Numbered from the stretch's first letter, positions 38,893 to 50,648 are shown. The stretch is 64,000 nucleotides of DNA from Guadua angustifolia (GCA_036346375.1 CM070505.1:50590626-50654625), one strand, 5' to 3'. Made by a program: numbers and translations. The notes: generated from the sequence alone by a model not told the origin.

Positions 38893-39650
38893 TTGGTCCA
38901 CCACAAATACATACCACTTGCCTCGGTCTAAATCATTTTACCACCACAATTGATTTACCATGCACCACGTGCCATCAACAATACCAACATTGTGTGACAA
39001 CACCCGACACACAAGTTAAAACATATGTTCCATAATCATCAAGTAAGATTAATCATCTGTACATAAAATAATGACTTGTTGCATGGTTAAGCATCCTACT
39101 TGCGTTCTAACTACCCACATTAGCAATTATAGCTACCAATTAACATTGAACCATTAAAGGGTGACAAATGAATTATGACATATGACATGGCAAGGTGGAT
39201 GTAATTCAAGTAGGTGATTAGCTACTCCCAACATATGGAAAACAATTCATAATTGAAATATCATGCAATACATGGAAACAATATAATGTTTAAAGCATAG
39301 GTTTAACATGATCAAAGCATGACTTACCTTTGAAGAGTTCTAGATCCTACTCTAAAACTTGGTCAAGTGCTGGCTCCTCGATGACAAACTCACCAGGCAA
39401 CTCAACGTCTACACGCAAGAATAGAGAAAGCAATAAATACCTAAAATAGAGAGCAAAATCAACTCTAAAATTTAAATAAAATTCACCAATAAATAGAGCA
39501 TGATTTTACAAATTTTAGAGACTAGAATCACCTCAATCGGAGTTCAGATGCAAAAGATATAGCCTTTAAAATTTTAAAATAAATAGAAAAATGCTAAAAT
39601 CAGAAATTCCGACTTATCCGAATTATTCTTATATGGGAAATTCATATTTA

Positions 39651-39671
39651 TGACGTCATGCTGAAGTCAGC
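39651..39671. promoter_or_regulatory. as-1-like paired motif in middle LTR
   Basis: TGACGTCA followed by TGAAGTCA with the same 11-base spacing, at the corresponding LTR position. Confidence 0.4.
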
Positions 39672-40829
39672 ATAGATTTTAATTTCGGTTGAAATATTTT
39701 TCTACTAGAAATTAATTATGACATCACTGTTGACATCACCCGAGATGTGGCCCAATCAGAGGGCGACACGTGTTGCGGTCTATGAACTCAGTCCACCATG
39801 GACCGGTAGCACTGTGCCCATATGCCAGATGACGCAAGCCATGGCGTCAGCGGCGGCACGCGGCCCAATTAGAATGCGACACGTGGCGCTACACAACTCG
39901 CGGAAGCTCCGCGCGATCTCATCCATCCGATTCGAAACGAGGTTGCGGCGGCGGCAGAGTCCGGCGGGGACACGGCTTGGCGACGCGGACGAACGGCGAG
40001 CGTCCGATCCAGATCGAACGGCTCCAAGATTAGGGTTTCGGCGGAGTAGACTGAACGGGCCGGACCTACTGGGTTTCGACCCAATTACTATTTACTGGAT
40101 TTTAATTCATTTTTGAATAAAAAAATCCAAAAAATAAATAAAGGCTAAATAAATAGCAAGAAAATCAGGAAAAATCCAGAAAAAATTCATAAAATACTTT
40201 AAGACATTTAAAACCCAAATAAAATATTTCTAGCAAATGATCAATAATAACTTGAACAAAATAAATAAAATATGGCAAATGGCCTATTCTAATAAATGCA
40301 AAAAGAATTAAATAAAATCTCAAAAATTCAAATAAAAGGGAGAAGCATAGTAAATCTAGAAAAAACAAAATTTGGGATGTTACAACAAGGTAAGCATAAT
40401 CCAATTGGGTTGAATAGCTAGTTTCCTAAATTAATTGAAAACAATTCTAGGCATAAAATAATATGCAATAATTTAAAATAATGTAACATAATCAAAGCAC
40501 AACTTGCTGTAGAAAAGCTCATATTCATAATCTGGACTTTGATCTTGAGTCAACGCTTCAGCCTCAAACACTCTGAGTACTTTAACGTCTATGTGAATCG
40601 AAAGAGAAGCACCAAATAAATACAAATAAGAGAGCAAACGGTCTCTAAACAAATCAATTAAAATTCACCATTAAATAGATCTTAATTTTATAAATTTTAA
40701 AAACTTGAATCACCTCAATCGGAGCTCATATAAAGAACAATAGGCTATCAAAAGATTCAAATAAAAGAAAATAAAAGAAAAAGAGAAATTCTGAATTTTC
40801 TATTTATTTTTCTACCAAAAATCGACTAA

Positions 40830-40850
40830 TGATGTCATGCTGACGTCAGC
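40830..40850. promoter_or_regulatory. as-1-like paired motif in outer LTR
   Basis: TGATGTCA followed by TGACGTCA with the same 11-base spacing. Conservation in all three LTR copies is why I list it. Confidence 0.45.
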
Positions 40851-41780
40851 AACCACTTTTCACGAATTAAAATAAATTAGAAAATCCAAGAGGCTAACAT
40901 GTGGGCCGAGGGTCCACAAACCTGGTCCATGAAGTGCTTGGATCTTATTATACACGCGGGCCCACTGGTGATGATGTGGCATAGTTAACACAAGCGCCAC
41001 ATGGTGACAAGTGGGTACAATGACCCGACGTGGCACATATGTGACTGTGACGTGGCAGCCATGTGGTGATGATGTCAGATCGGGCTAGGGCTTTCGGCTG
41101 GTGAGGTTGGGCGGCGGCACTCTCACCGTAGACGGGAAGAAGACCTAGGCCTCAATGATCCAGCAGCTCTTTAATGACTTGGTTCGATGGATGTAGGAGA
41201 ATCAATAACGGTAAACTCGGTGATGCTTCGGATTGGACTGAAATGTGGCAGATGTCAAGATCTGTGACAAGAAAAGTGACGGCAACCCAAGGAGCTTCGG
41301 TGAGATATTACAGCTCAACTACGATGGCTTGGGAGACAAAACCTATGGCAAACAAGGAGACGAGATCTTGGGATGGGGTTGGTGACCTTTATAGCCTCAG
41401 CAATCGGGCATTAACTGAGCTCAAAATGGAGGCAATAGTAGGGTGGCGACGAACTCAGAGATGGTGCTGGCACCGACACTAACTCGGATCGAGCCGGGTC
41501 AGACCGAGCAGACTAAGTGACGGAAGAACCTGGCCGAGGTGGACTGCAGCACGGGGCCAAACAATGTGGAATAGGAATTGGCTGGCTCAATTTCGACCCA
41601 AAGACCTAAACCCGAATAAAAATCATTTTTGAATAAATTTAAGTCCAAAAATTCATATAATTCCAAATAAATAGCAAAAAATTCTAGAAAAATTCTGAAA
41701 ACTACTTTGAGACATTTAGAACCTAAATAAAATATTTTTGACAATAGTTTATATAAACTCTTAAAAATTGGTATGTTACA

Positions 41781-41794
41781 AACCTCTCCCTAAC
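41781..41794 (-). other. Polypurine tract of the gypsy element
   Basis: The minus strand reads GTTAGGGAGAGGTT directly before the LTR start TGTAACA. This is the usual second-strand primer site and sets the orientation of the element. Confidence 0.65.
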
Positions 41795-41987
41795 AAAATC
41801 TCGACCTCGAGATTCAATGCTAGCTATAGGAACAAGTTAGAAAACTCTGCTCTCAGATCTTCTTCACGCTCCTAAGTTACTTCGCTTTCTAAATGGTTAC
41901 TATACTACACTCTGTAGAAATAAACTAACTTGCTTCTAGTCTTACGATCAATGATATCCAAAATCTTAATCGGTTGCTCCTTATAAG

Positions 41988-43450
41988 TCAAATCTTCTTG
42001 CAATTGAATTGACTCCAACGGCGTCTACTCTGTTGGCACTCAAAGACCTTAAGCTGAGAGATATGAAACACATCATGCACACCTTCCAACAACTGAGGCA
42101 ACTCCAACTGATAAGCAACTTCTCCTCTACGACTTAAGATTTTGAATGGATCAATATATCTTGGTGCAAGCTTTCCTTTAGCATAAAACCTTTTGACTCC
42201 CTCAAGAGGGGTAACTTTGAAATATGTGAAATCCTCAGGCTCAAAACTCAACTCTCTTTGGCAATTATCAGTATAACTATTTTGCCTTAACTGAGCTACC
42301 TTTAATCTTTCTTTGATCATGGCAATCCGCACTTCAACTTCCTTAAGAATTTCAGGTCCAAAGACAGGACGCACTTCTCTCTCATTCCATTTCAACAGAG
42401 TACGATAGGAATGACCATATAAAGTTTCAAATGGTGATATTTTCAAACTTGCTAGATAATTGTTATTATAAGTAAATTCTGCAAATGGCAAACATTTATC
42501 CCATGATATAGCATAAGTTAGAGCACAAGTTCTCAAAATATCCTGTAAAATTTGATTAACTTTTTCAGTCTGGTTATCTGTCTGCGGATGATAAGCTATA
42601 GTGAAATTCAAACAAGTTCTCATTGCTTTATGCAGCTTGTTCTAGAACCTCGAGATAAATTAGATACCTCTATCTAACACTATCTTCTCTAGCACTCATT
42701 GCAAACAAACAGTCCTTAATATATATAACTCTGCTAAACGACCTCTAGTATAAGTAGTCTTAATTGTATGACATGAGTAACTTTGGTCAAATGATCCACG
42801 ATGACCCATATAGAATCATATCTACTCTAAGTTCTAAGCAAATCAATAATATAAAATCTATACCAATTTCTTCCTACTTTCACTCAAGAATTTTCAACAG
42901 TTATAACAAACCAATTGGCCTTTGATGCATTGCCTTTACTCTTTGAGTCACATTACACAAAGCAACATGTTTGGCAACTTCACATTTCATACTAGGCCAC
43001 TAAAACCTCTCTTTGAGATCTTGATACATCTTATCACTTCTTAGATGAATCGAATACTTAGAATCATGAGCTTTCTCAAGGATCAACTGCTTCAACTTCT
43101 TTTGATTCAGTACACAAATATGACTCTTGAATCATAGAGTACATTGATCTTCTAAAGTAAAATCTTTAGCTTTGCCTTCATCCATTTTAGAATTAGTTCT
43201 TTTGATCTTTTCATCATCTTTCTAACTTTGGATCCGATCCTCTAAAATCAGCTTTACTTCCAAAGTAGCGAGGTATCCTTTTAGAACCACTTCCAATTTC
43301 AATTTCCAAAATTCCTTACACAACTCTAACTAACTCTCCTAAACTAGCATGTTAGCACTGTAATTCTTCTGACCTAAAGCATCTGCTACCACATTAGCTT
43401 TTCTAGGATGATAATGAATTCTCACATTATAATCCTTTATTAATTCTAAC
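41988..43450 (-). pseudogene. Ty3/gypsy pol fragment (RNase H end, integrase, C-terminal region)
   Basis: From 43.45 kb downward, the minus strand gives the RNase H tail (RIHYHPRKANVVADAL near 43.4 kb), a frameshifted zinc-finger and integrase core, and then an uninterrupted stretch at 42623-41988 (211 codons) with YHPQTDNQTEKVNQ, WDKCLPFAEFTYNN, GVKRF, GKLAPRYIDPFKI and VFHISQLK. These are typical of chromovirus integrase C-termini; the sequence and long LTRs suggest the Tekay/Del group. Everything upstream (gag, protease, RT) is absent: the fragment abuts an oppositely oriented LTR piece at about 43.48 kb. Confidence 0.8.
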
Positions 43451-43489
43451 TAGTTCTTGTTTTGAAATCCAATGATGTACATCAACACC

Positions 43490-44365
43490 CGTCCGCTATG
43501 TATGGATATTTATTGTGTTGTAATAAGAATGTAGGGAGGTTACCAAGAGGGCTAATAGTTAGACGGAGTCTCTGAAAAGCTTAATTTTGATCTCCTTTGT
43601 TGCATGCCAAAGGAAATGTGTCTGAACAACATAAGTGATCATATCTTGTGAGAAAAGATGTACAACCTCTATATGGGTATTCCAAATCTATTCGGATAGC
43701 TGTGTCTGCGGTCACGGACGTACTCGAGGATTTCACATAAGGGTCAATTTTCAGAAAATAAAATTGAGAAGGTTGGCTATGTGGATAATTAGTTTAGGAT
43801 GTGTGAAGCTTAGAAGAACTTCTTGTTTATCTATTATTATTGTGTTTGTTTAAATTGTACTTTCAATCTATTTATGGTATTTTTTAAATGTTGCTCTATG
43901 TAGAATAAACCTTGAAGCCATACCTTTGCTTAAGACTTGCATATAGTAAGGACACTGTATTCTTTGTGCACAACTTGCGTCATTCTCTATACTCACCTTG
44001 TAAGAATTATCATTAATTGACGAAGTAGACAAGTCCACACCTGCCTTAAAAGAAGGAAGCTTTGTGAGGTCAATCCGTAGATCTTGTTCCTTGTCAATAA
44101 CCTGTGGTAATTCGATGGATTCCTCCGAAGTTCATTTCATTCCGCCATTGTTATCTTATTTAGTGCTTGGCCATGTGTAGCCTAATAAATATAAACTCAG
44201 TCGTAAAATCATAACAACTAATTATTTATCAAATGTAGCTCGTTTATTCTTAATTTGTTGTGTATAGATGATGTTGCATCGATGTTGATATTGTGTACAC
44301 TAGCGTGATTCTAGACTCGTGCACTGTATACAAACAGTCCAAATTTACATATTGGGATTCCAACA
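43490..44365 (+). mobile_element. Inverted partial LTR of the same gypsy family
   Basis: The 3' portion is the reverse complement of the first part of the nested LTRs (for example tcacgctagtg and cccaatatgtaaatttgga when read on the minus strand). It ends ATTCCAACA at 44365. The other end is missing. It joins decayed gypsy pol on the left and EXO70 sequence on the right. Confidence 0.55.
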
Positions 44366-45168
44366 ACTGTCCTGCTCAAGAATCTCTTCCCTTTCCTGCT
44401 GCAGAATTTCGCTCCAGTTGTAGATGAATTATAAGCACCAGAAAGTTGGTTCCTTCTCTGCGAGGTTAGAAAACACGCTGCATGATTTGAGAAGCAGCAT
44501 AAAGGGCGGTGTCCAGCCACTCAAAACAATGATATTGGATTATGCACCTGAAGAAGTACATCATGTTGCTGCTGGACCATGGCAGTTCACCGAGCATTAT
44601 CCTTGTCAGTAATGAACAGGCATGCGCAACATCCATAGAAGGCAGCACACTGGTGACGCTGCAAGTTATTGTTGCTACCTTGATCTCTCACTTGGAAACT
44701 ATGCTTGAGAAAGAAATATGTCGACATCAAGATGCAGGGCTGAAACACATGTTCTTGGTAAATAATGTACACTTTGTGCTACATCAAGTTGAGGGCTCAG
44801 GATAAGGTATAGAGATAAGGCTTCTTCTGGGAGATGATTGGGTTTTGAAGTACAGGGACCAACTAAAGCAATACATATCATGGTTCATCAACATTTCTTA
44901 GGAATCTGTCATGTATTCTTCCAGGTAAGAAACCAGCAGAGTTCCGATCTTCTCCAGCCTACCTACACTGGAAAGATTCAACCTGACTCAGAAGGCATGG
45001 AAAATAGAACATCCTCTGCTCCAGCTAAATATGCGCAAAGCAGTATCAAAGAAGCTTCTTCGGACTTACAGTTCATACTTGGAGAATCACCAAAACAAGC
45101 CTCCAAAGCTTATGAAGTACACCTCTGAAGATCTTGAGGAGCTGCTATCAGAACTGTTTGAAGGATAA
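44366..45168 (+). pseudogene. EXO70 exocyst subunit pseudogene (C-terminal part)
   Basis: EXO70 is the plasma-membrane-targeting subunit of the exocyst tether, and monocots have many copies, mostly intronless. From 44542 to the TAA at 45166-45168 one frame carries ATSIEGSTLVTLQVIVATLI, HMFLVNNVHFVLHQV, LLLGDDWVLKYRDQLKQY, LERFNLTQKAWKI and the C-terminus LMKYTSEDLEELLSELFEG, matching the conserved EXO70 C-terminal core in order. Three internal stops (TAA 44803-44805, then a TAG and a TAA near 44.90-44.93 kb) and a frameshift near 44.54 kb (upstream SARLENTLHDLRSSI and GGVQPLKTMILDY lie in another frame) show it is dead. The 5' half is absent; the sequence begins at the LTR end. Confidence 0.8.
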
Positions 45169-45490
45169 TGATCCTAGCTAATAAGAGGATGAAGAACAGA
45201 TTCCTGTTCATAATGCTTGTGTAATGATTCCAAAGGACAATGATCCATTAAGAGGAGGAAGTTCAGATGCACGTTCCCAATATTTGTGTAATAAATGTGG
45301 AACTGTAACTAGCATATCCACGCTATGTCAAGATTGAAATGTACCCGAAGTTCGCAAAACTTTTTAGTAGTGCCAGTGCCAAATTCTTCACATGGAAATT
45401 TTCTCTAATGGTTACTTATGCTTGCTTAATTGCACAAGTCAAGTACATCTATAACGTTAGTGGTGGAAATATGTTGTGGTAGCCTGGTAG
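45169..45490. other. EXO70 pseudogene 3' flank
   Basis: Non-coding sequence after the EXO70 stop codon; nothing else recognised. Confidence 0.35.
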
Positions 45491-45643
45491 GCTATGTAAC
45501 GAGGTGAAAAATATGATTTCACCAAACTTAGAAGTTTCTTAAAATTCTAAAAAACCAGATGGAGGTGAAGGTATGTTCCATATATCTATAAAATCTCAAG
45601 ATCAATCTCAATCGCATATGTGAGATAAAAATAAGACAAATAC

Positions 45644-46123
45644 TGATGTGGTTCGTTGGAGTGCTGGCGGAGGTAAGCGCGAGTTCCCGGCCTAAGCCCC
45701 GGGCGGCCTTGAGAAGATGAAGCCGTGACGATCAAGGGGGTCGCCGGCAAGGATAACTGGCTGTACGGAGCCACCGGCCGGTTATCGACGGCGGCGCCTG
45801 GAGACTATTTTGTGGTACTAAAATCGTACCTTTTCTGATCTTGCGTTTTTCTTTTTATTAGCCTCTGAACTCACTTGTCCCTAACAACCGGGATACTAAG
45901 AAGGAACAAACTCAATCCTAACAACTTGATACTAGAAGAGATAAACTAAAAGAGGACAAGGCCACTGCTGGCAACAGGCCATCTCGCCCACGCCAAGCCG
46001 TTGGCCTATCCTGCATACCTTGGCTGTTACACTTTGCCCCTTTCTTCCCTTTCTATTCCGTTGCCGGATCCTGCCGTCAATCCTTGTGGGTCACGCCTCC
46101 TGAAGTAGACACGATCCATAACA
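45644..46123 (-). repeat. Gypsy 3' LTR (left on + strand)
   Basis: 480 bp, TGATGTGG...CATAACA on the + strand. The pol frame of this element has no stop until 46027 and therefore reads into this LTR. Confidence 0.93.
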
Positions 46124-48015
46124 TCACTTCCCCCCTGGAGACCAAGCTTGTCCTCAAGCTTGAGAGCGGGATGAGCTCGCCGGAGGACAATGGCATCCAC
46201 CCATGTTGCCTCAGACGCTGGCTCACCGGCCCAGTGGACTAAAAACTGCCGTTGCCCCCGGACGAAACGCTGAGCCAATAGAGCAAAAGGCTCGGGTCGA
46301 TTGGTTGGACCTGCTGCAGCTAGATCCTCCGGAAGTGGTGGCGCTGCCGAGGGAGGTGTGCCATGAAATGGTTTGAGCAATGAAACATGGAAGACGTTGT
46401 GGATGCGTGCGGCTGAAGGTAGAGCAAGCCCATATGCCACCGAGCCCACTCGGTCGAGTACCTGGTATGGTCCAAAGAATTTTGGCGGCGACTTGTCCGC
46501 CAGATTGCTCGAAGGAGATCTGCCGGCGATCGAGGCGAACTGCACCCACGAACCTTCTGTAAAAGTAACTTCGCGATGGCTTCCGTCATACTGCTGCTTC
46601 ATCCTGTTTTGTGCCTGAAGAAGATGACGACGAGCTTGGGCCAGAAGAGCGTCGCGGGCAACGAGCTGACAATCAACAGCGTCAATGGAAGTTGCCCCTT
46701 GGCTATATGGCAGGAGGCTTGGGGGTGGCCGACCGTAGACAAGTTCGAAGGGAGCCATTCGAAGACCCGAGTGGTACGAAGTATTGTAGCAAAATTCTGC
46801 CCAGGGTAACCACTTGACCCAAGATGAAGGATTGTCCGTGGTCAGGCAACGCAGGTACATTTCCAAGGTTCTGTTAACCACCTCCGTCTGACCGTTAGTT
46901 TGGGGGTGGTAGGCGGATGACGTTAACAGACGAGTGCCACACCGCTTGAAAAGGTCCTGCCAGAAGGCGCTAGTGAAGACAGGGTCGCGGTCGGAGACGA
47001 TCGACTCAGGCATCCCATGGAGGCGAACCACCTGATCAAAGAATATGTTGGCTACAGCTTGGGCCGTAGTGGACTGTTTGAGGGCAATGAAGTGCCCATA
47101 CTTGGAAAGGCGGTCGACCACTACCAAGATGACTGACATGCCCTGGGACTTAGGGAGGCCCACAATGAAATCCATCGAAATGTCGGACCAAACATGCTGC
47201 GGAATGGGCAGGGGCTGCAGGAGCCCAGCGGGAGACAGCGTGTTGACCTTATGTTGTTGACATACGCGACACTGGCGGATATACTCCTCCACCGTGTGGC
47301 GCTGGTTGGCCCATGTAAAATGCTGGCGCACTCGATGAAGAGTTTTGTGTATTCCTTCGTGCGTCAGATCATGGAAAGCCGCCACCACTTGCTGGCAGAT
47401 GGGCGAAGAGGCCGGAACATGCAAGCGACCATGGTGAAAAAGGAGACCATCCACGGTGGTCCACTCTGCTGAGCCCGCTGATGCGCCATTAGTTCCCCTG
47501 GACCCTGCTGCTTGGATCTCCGAACAGCGATGTTGGATCTCTTGTTCTTGGCGCAGGAGAGAGCGCCATTCCTCCATGATTGAGCCAGCTGGGGCCGAAA
47601 GGGCCGCACACATGGGTTCATGCTCGAACATACGAGAAAGAGCATCAGCTGCCCAATTGGTGCGTCCTGGCTTATGCTCCACCCGGAAGTCGAACCCCAT
47701 CAATTTACTAAGCCAATGCTGTTGGGGGGGCGTCACCAGGGCTTGTTCTAGAAGATATTTAAGGCTCGCATGATCGGTGCGGACGATGAACGGTTGCCCC
47801 CACAGATACGGATGCCAATGGCGGATGGCTTTAGACAAGCCGATGAGCTCCCGTTCATATGCTGCCAAGCGACTATGCCGATCCGCCAACCTCCGACTGT
47901 AATATGCCACCGGGTGGCCCTCCTGGTGAAGGATAGCGCCGATGCCTGAACTGGACGCATCACACTCAACCACAAAAGTGGCGGTGAATTCAGGTAGGCG
48001 CAGTACTGGGGTCGA
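46027..48015 (-). pseudogene. Gypsy pol: RNase H, integrase, chromodomain-like tail
   Basis: This open frame is uninterrupted from about 48012 to the stop at 46027. It shows RNase H (FVVECDASSSGIGAILHQEG; VRTDHASLKYLL; GRTNWAADALSR), the integrase zinc finger (HEGIHKTLHRVRQHF then CRVCQQHK), the integrase core (MDFIVGLPKS; VSDRDPVFTS; AYHPQTNGQTEVVNRT with the D-D-E residues), and a chromodomain-like end (FLVHWAGEPASEATWV). No ATG starts it; it is the continuation of gag-pol after an in-frame TAG. The last ~30 codons lie in the 3' LTR. Confidence 0.88.
46124..46145 (-). other. Polypurine tract of gypsy element
   Basis: The minus strand reads CCAGGGGGGAAGTGA immediately before the LTR start TGTTATGG, the usual plus-strand primer. 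Confidence 0.75.
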
Positions 48016-49600
48016 CTAGAGAGCAAGCTTCAGCGCCTGGAAAGCCTGCGCAGCATCTGGTGTCCACTGAAAGTCCCGACATCGAAGAAGTGCAGTCAGC
48101 GGCTCGGCGATGGAAGCGTAGCCGCCAATAAACCGTCGGTAGTACCCGGCGAGGCCGAGGAAGCCAGACGCCCGATGACGGATGTAGGTGATGGCCATTC
48201 GGCAATAGCCTGAAGCTTCTTTGGATCGGCAGCCACTCCTTGGCGAGAGATGATATGGCCTAAATAGCCAATCTCCGTTTGCGCGAATGCACATTTAGCA
48301 TGCTTGAGGAAAAGGTTGTGGAGGCGCAGGCGGTCCATCACCTAACGAAGGTGTTGAAGATGTTCTTCCATGGAGGTACTGTAGATCAAAATGTCATCAA
48401 AAAAGACGAGGACAAACTTGCGAAGAAAATCCGCGAGGACCTTATTCATGAGAGCCTGAAAGGTGGACGGAGCATTACACAACCCAAATGCCATAACCAA
48501 AAACTCGAAGTGGCCATGATGGGTGCAGAATGCCGTCTTGCTGATGTCATCCTCCGCCATACGGATTTGGTGATAACCCGATCGGAGGTCAAGCTTGGAG
48601 AAAATTTGAGCGCCATGCAACTCATCCAAGAGCTCTTCCACCACCGGAATGGGAAATTTGTCTTTGATTGTCTTGGTGTTGAGGGCGCGATAATCTACGC
48701 AAAAACACCACGATCCATCTGCCTTGGCCACCAAGAGAACCGGGGATGAAAATGGAGATCGACTGGGCCGGATGATGCCTTGTGCTAACATGGCCTCGCA
48801 CTGCCGTTCAATTTCATCCTTCTGCCGGAACGGATAGCGGTAAGGGCGAACCACTACTGGGTCAGTGCCTTCCTGTAGACAAATGTGATGGTCACAAGGC
48901 CGAGGAGGCAGACCTTGGGGTTCCAGGAATAAGTCATGAAAGTCTTGCAGGAGAGTTGCCAGCCCATCTGGTTGTTGTGCAATCTGCAGCGTATGGAGGT
49001 CAGGAGAGGCTGTATTGCTACCTTTCAAGGAAATTTGGCGTCCTTCATAAATGAATGTCATCCGCATGGACTCAAAGTTCCAATTGATGTCACCGAAGGG
49101 CTTAAGCCATTGCACGCCTAATACCACATCGAATCCCTCCAAAGGAATGATCAAAAAGGACGCTCGGAAGGTGTGGGTCTCCACTGTGAATTCCTCTGTG
49201 CAGCAGCCGAGGCACGGCAACTGTGCGCCGTTGGCCACTCGCACCTGCTGTCCGGTTCCGGGACCATGCTGAATGCCCAGATGACTTGCGACAAAGCTGC
49301 TAATGAAGTTGTGAGTACTTCCCGTGTCGACTAGCGCATGCAGCGTTTGGCCTCGCATGGCTATGGCCAACTGCATGGTGCTGCTATTTCGGGGTCCCTT
49401 CAACGTGAGAGCCGACAGTTCGGCCGCCTCTTCGAGCTCCTCTGCTTCGGTCGTATCCTCTTCCTCCTCATTCAGAACCTCCAGAGAAAACAATCGCTTG
49501 CAACGGTGTCCCCTGGTGTATACTTCATCGCAATTGTAACATAAACCCTTCGCCCGTCGCTCCGCCAATTCATCTGCACTGAGGCGGAGGCGGAATGGTG
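48016..49600 (-). pseudogene. Gypsy gag end, protease and reverse transcriptase
   Basis: The frame 49829-48342 carries a zinc-knuckle-like CYNCDEVYTRGHRCKRL, the protease active site LVDTGSTHNFI, and RT blocks including FPIPVVEELLDEL, FSKLDLRSGYHQIRM and the catalytic FFDDILIYS (YxDD-box variant). It is stopped by TAG at 48342-48344, resumes as LHNLFLKHAKCAF, shifts frame near 48.18 kb to FLGLAGYYRRFI, and meets a second TAG near 48016. The gag zinc knuckle lies at about 49.53 kb. Confidence 0.85.
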
Positions 49601-50584
49601 ACATTGCGGAAGACGGCTCGACGCCGCGGAACCGCGCGATTTCTAAGCTCGAGGCAACAAGACCGCCGATCGCGCCCTCTGAGTCGTTCCACTCGGCTAC
49701 CGAAGGCCAGACAGAACCGGCGTAGTCCACCCGCCGCTTGTGGTTGCGGCAGGCGCAGGTCCCCCCCGGCTGAACGGGGGTCGTGTGCGCCCAGGCATTG
49801 CCGCACCTTGAGCCGCCCGTGCTATCCACGCATCTTCTCGGCGCTCTGCTTCGCGAGCTAGCCCCACCGCCTCAGCGAGGTCACGCGGCGGTCGGCGCCA
49901 AGACGTCAACAACGGCGAAAAAACGGCCACCGTGAATGTCTCGATTTGATCTCCCCTTCTCAGGCACGGAGCGCGCGCGAGGAACTCCTGCGCGTACTCG
50001 TCCACGCGACGATCTCCCTACTTCAAATTGACAAGATCTCCAAGAGGACCTGCAGTGGCATTCCATGTGAAGCGCTGGAGAAACGTCTCGTAGAAGTCTT
50101 CCCAGGAGATTTGCCCTTCTTCCGGTTCCCAATTGTCGAGAACTTCTTGCGCCTCGCCGCGAAGATGGAGCCCCGCCATCTGCACGTACTTGCGACGGGG
50201 AATATCATACGCCCTTGCGAACCGTTCGCACTGGCGTAGCCAGAGCAACGGGTCCTCTGTTCCGTCATAGAGAGCGAGCTCATAGCGTGGCGCTCGTGGG
50301 ATCAGGGGTTCGTCGCCGCCGCCACGCTCCCGCGGCCCTCTGCGAGGGAAAACAAGGCCGTCGGGGTCACGAGCAGCGAATCCTAGAGATCCGTGCGTCT
50401 CGTGATCTCCCTGACCTGAGAATTCACGGTCGTGCGCCCAGCCGCCCTCATTCCCTTCCTCCGCCTTCTTGCCTTGCGCCTTAACCAAATCCGCCAAGGT
50501 CCTCTGAATCTCCGCTAGAGACGACTTGAGGCCCTCGACGTCACTGGTTATCTTGGATTGCCAATCATCTTCTCCACTCCCCAT
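49601..50584 (-). pseudogene. Gypsy gag
   Basis: The likely start is ATG at 50584-50582 (MGSGEDDWQSKITSDVEGL), 65 bases after the 5' LTR and just past the primer site. A coiled, charged N-terminus is followed by the retrotransposon gag core (ELALYDGTEDPLLWLRQCER; FLQRFTWNATAGPLGDLVNL). A TAG at 50020-50018 interrupts it, probably a former CAG. The frame continues as DEYAQEFLARAP and is shifted near 49.7-49.8 kb before the zinc knuckle. Confidence 0.8.
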
Positions 50585-50632
50585 GTTTTGCAGGGAAGCA
50601 ACGACTCTGGTTCTTCGCCAGGGAGGATCGTT

Positions 50633-50647
50633 GGGCTCTGATACCAG
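50633..50647 (-). other. Primer binding site (tRNA-iMet)
   Basis: The minus strand reads TGGTATCAGAGCC right after the 5' LTR end, complementary to the 3' end of initiator tRNA-Met. It is not a tRNA gene. Confidence 0.85.
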
Positions 50648-50648
50648 T

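Larger units (their letters stand above)
34543..40384 (-). mobile_element. Middle LTR (solo), nested in the outer LTR
   Basis: Starts TGTCGGGACCTG and ends GGGATGTTACA, with a perfect 5 bp duplication ACAAG at 34538-34542 and 40385-40389. Without its own nested insertion it is about 2.6 kb. No internal gag or pol is present between its ends, so it is a solo LTR formed by LTR-LTR recombination. Confidence 0.82.
33040..41780 (-). mobile_element. Outer gypsy 3' LTR, interrupted by two further LTRs
   Basis: The + strand runs from TGTCGGGATCC to ATGTTACA; read on the minus strand it begins TGTAACATACC. Removing the nested insertion (34543-40384) leaves about 2.9 kb. On the minus strand it is preceded by a polypurine tract (GTTAGGGAGAGGTT) and by gypsy integrase sequence (41988-43450), so it is the 3' LTR of that element. 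The left flank (ccagt) has no partner to test as a duplication. Confidence 0.75.

Noticed and set aside
50633..50647. Possible tRNA gene fragment (TGGTATCAGAGC)
   Set aside because: It is the retrotransposon primer binding site; no tRNA cloverleaf surrounds it. The same applies next to the copia LTR at about 55.03 kb.
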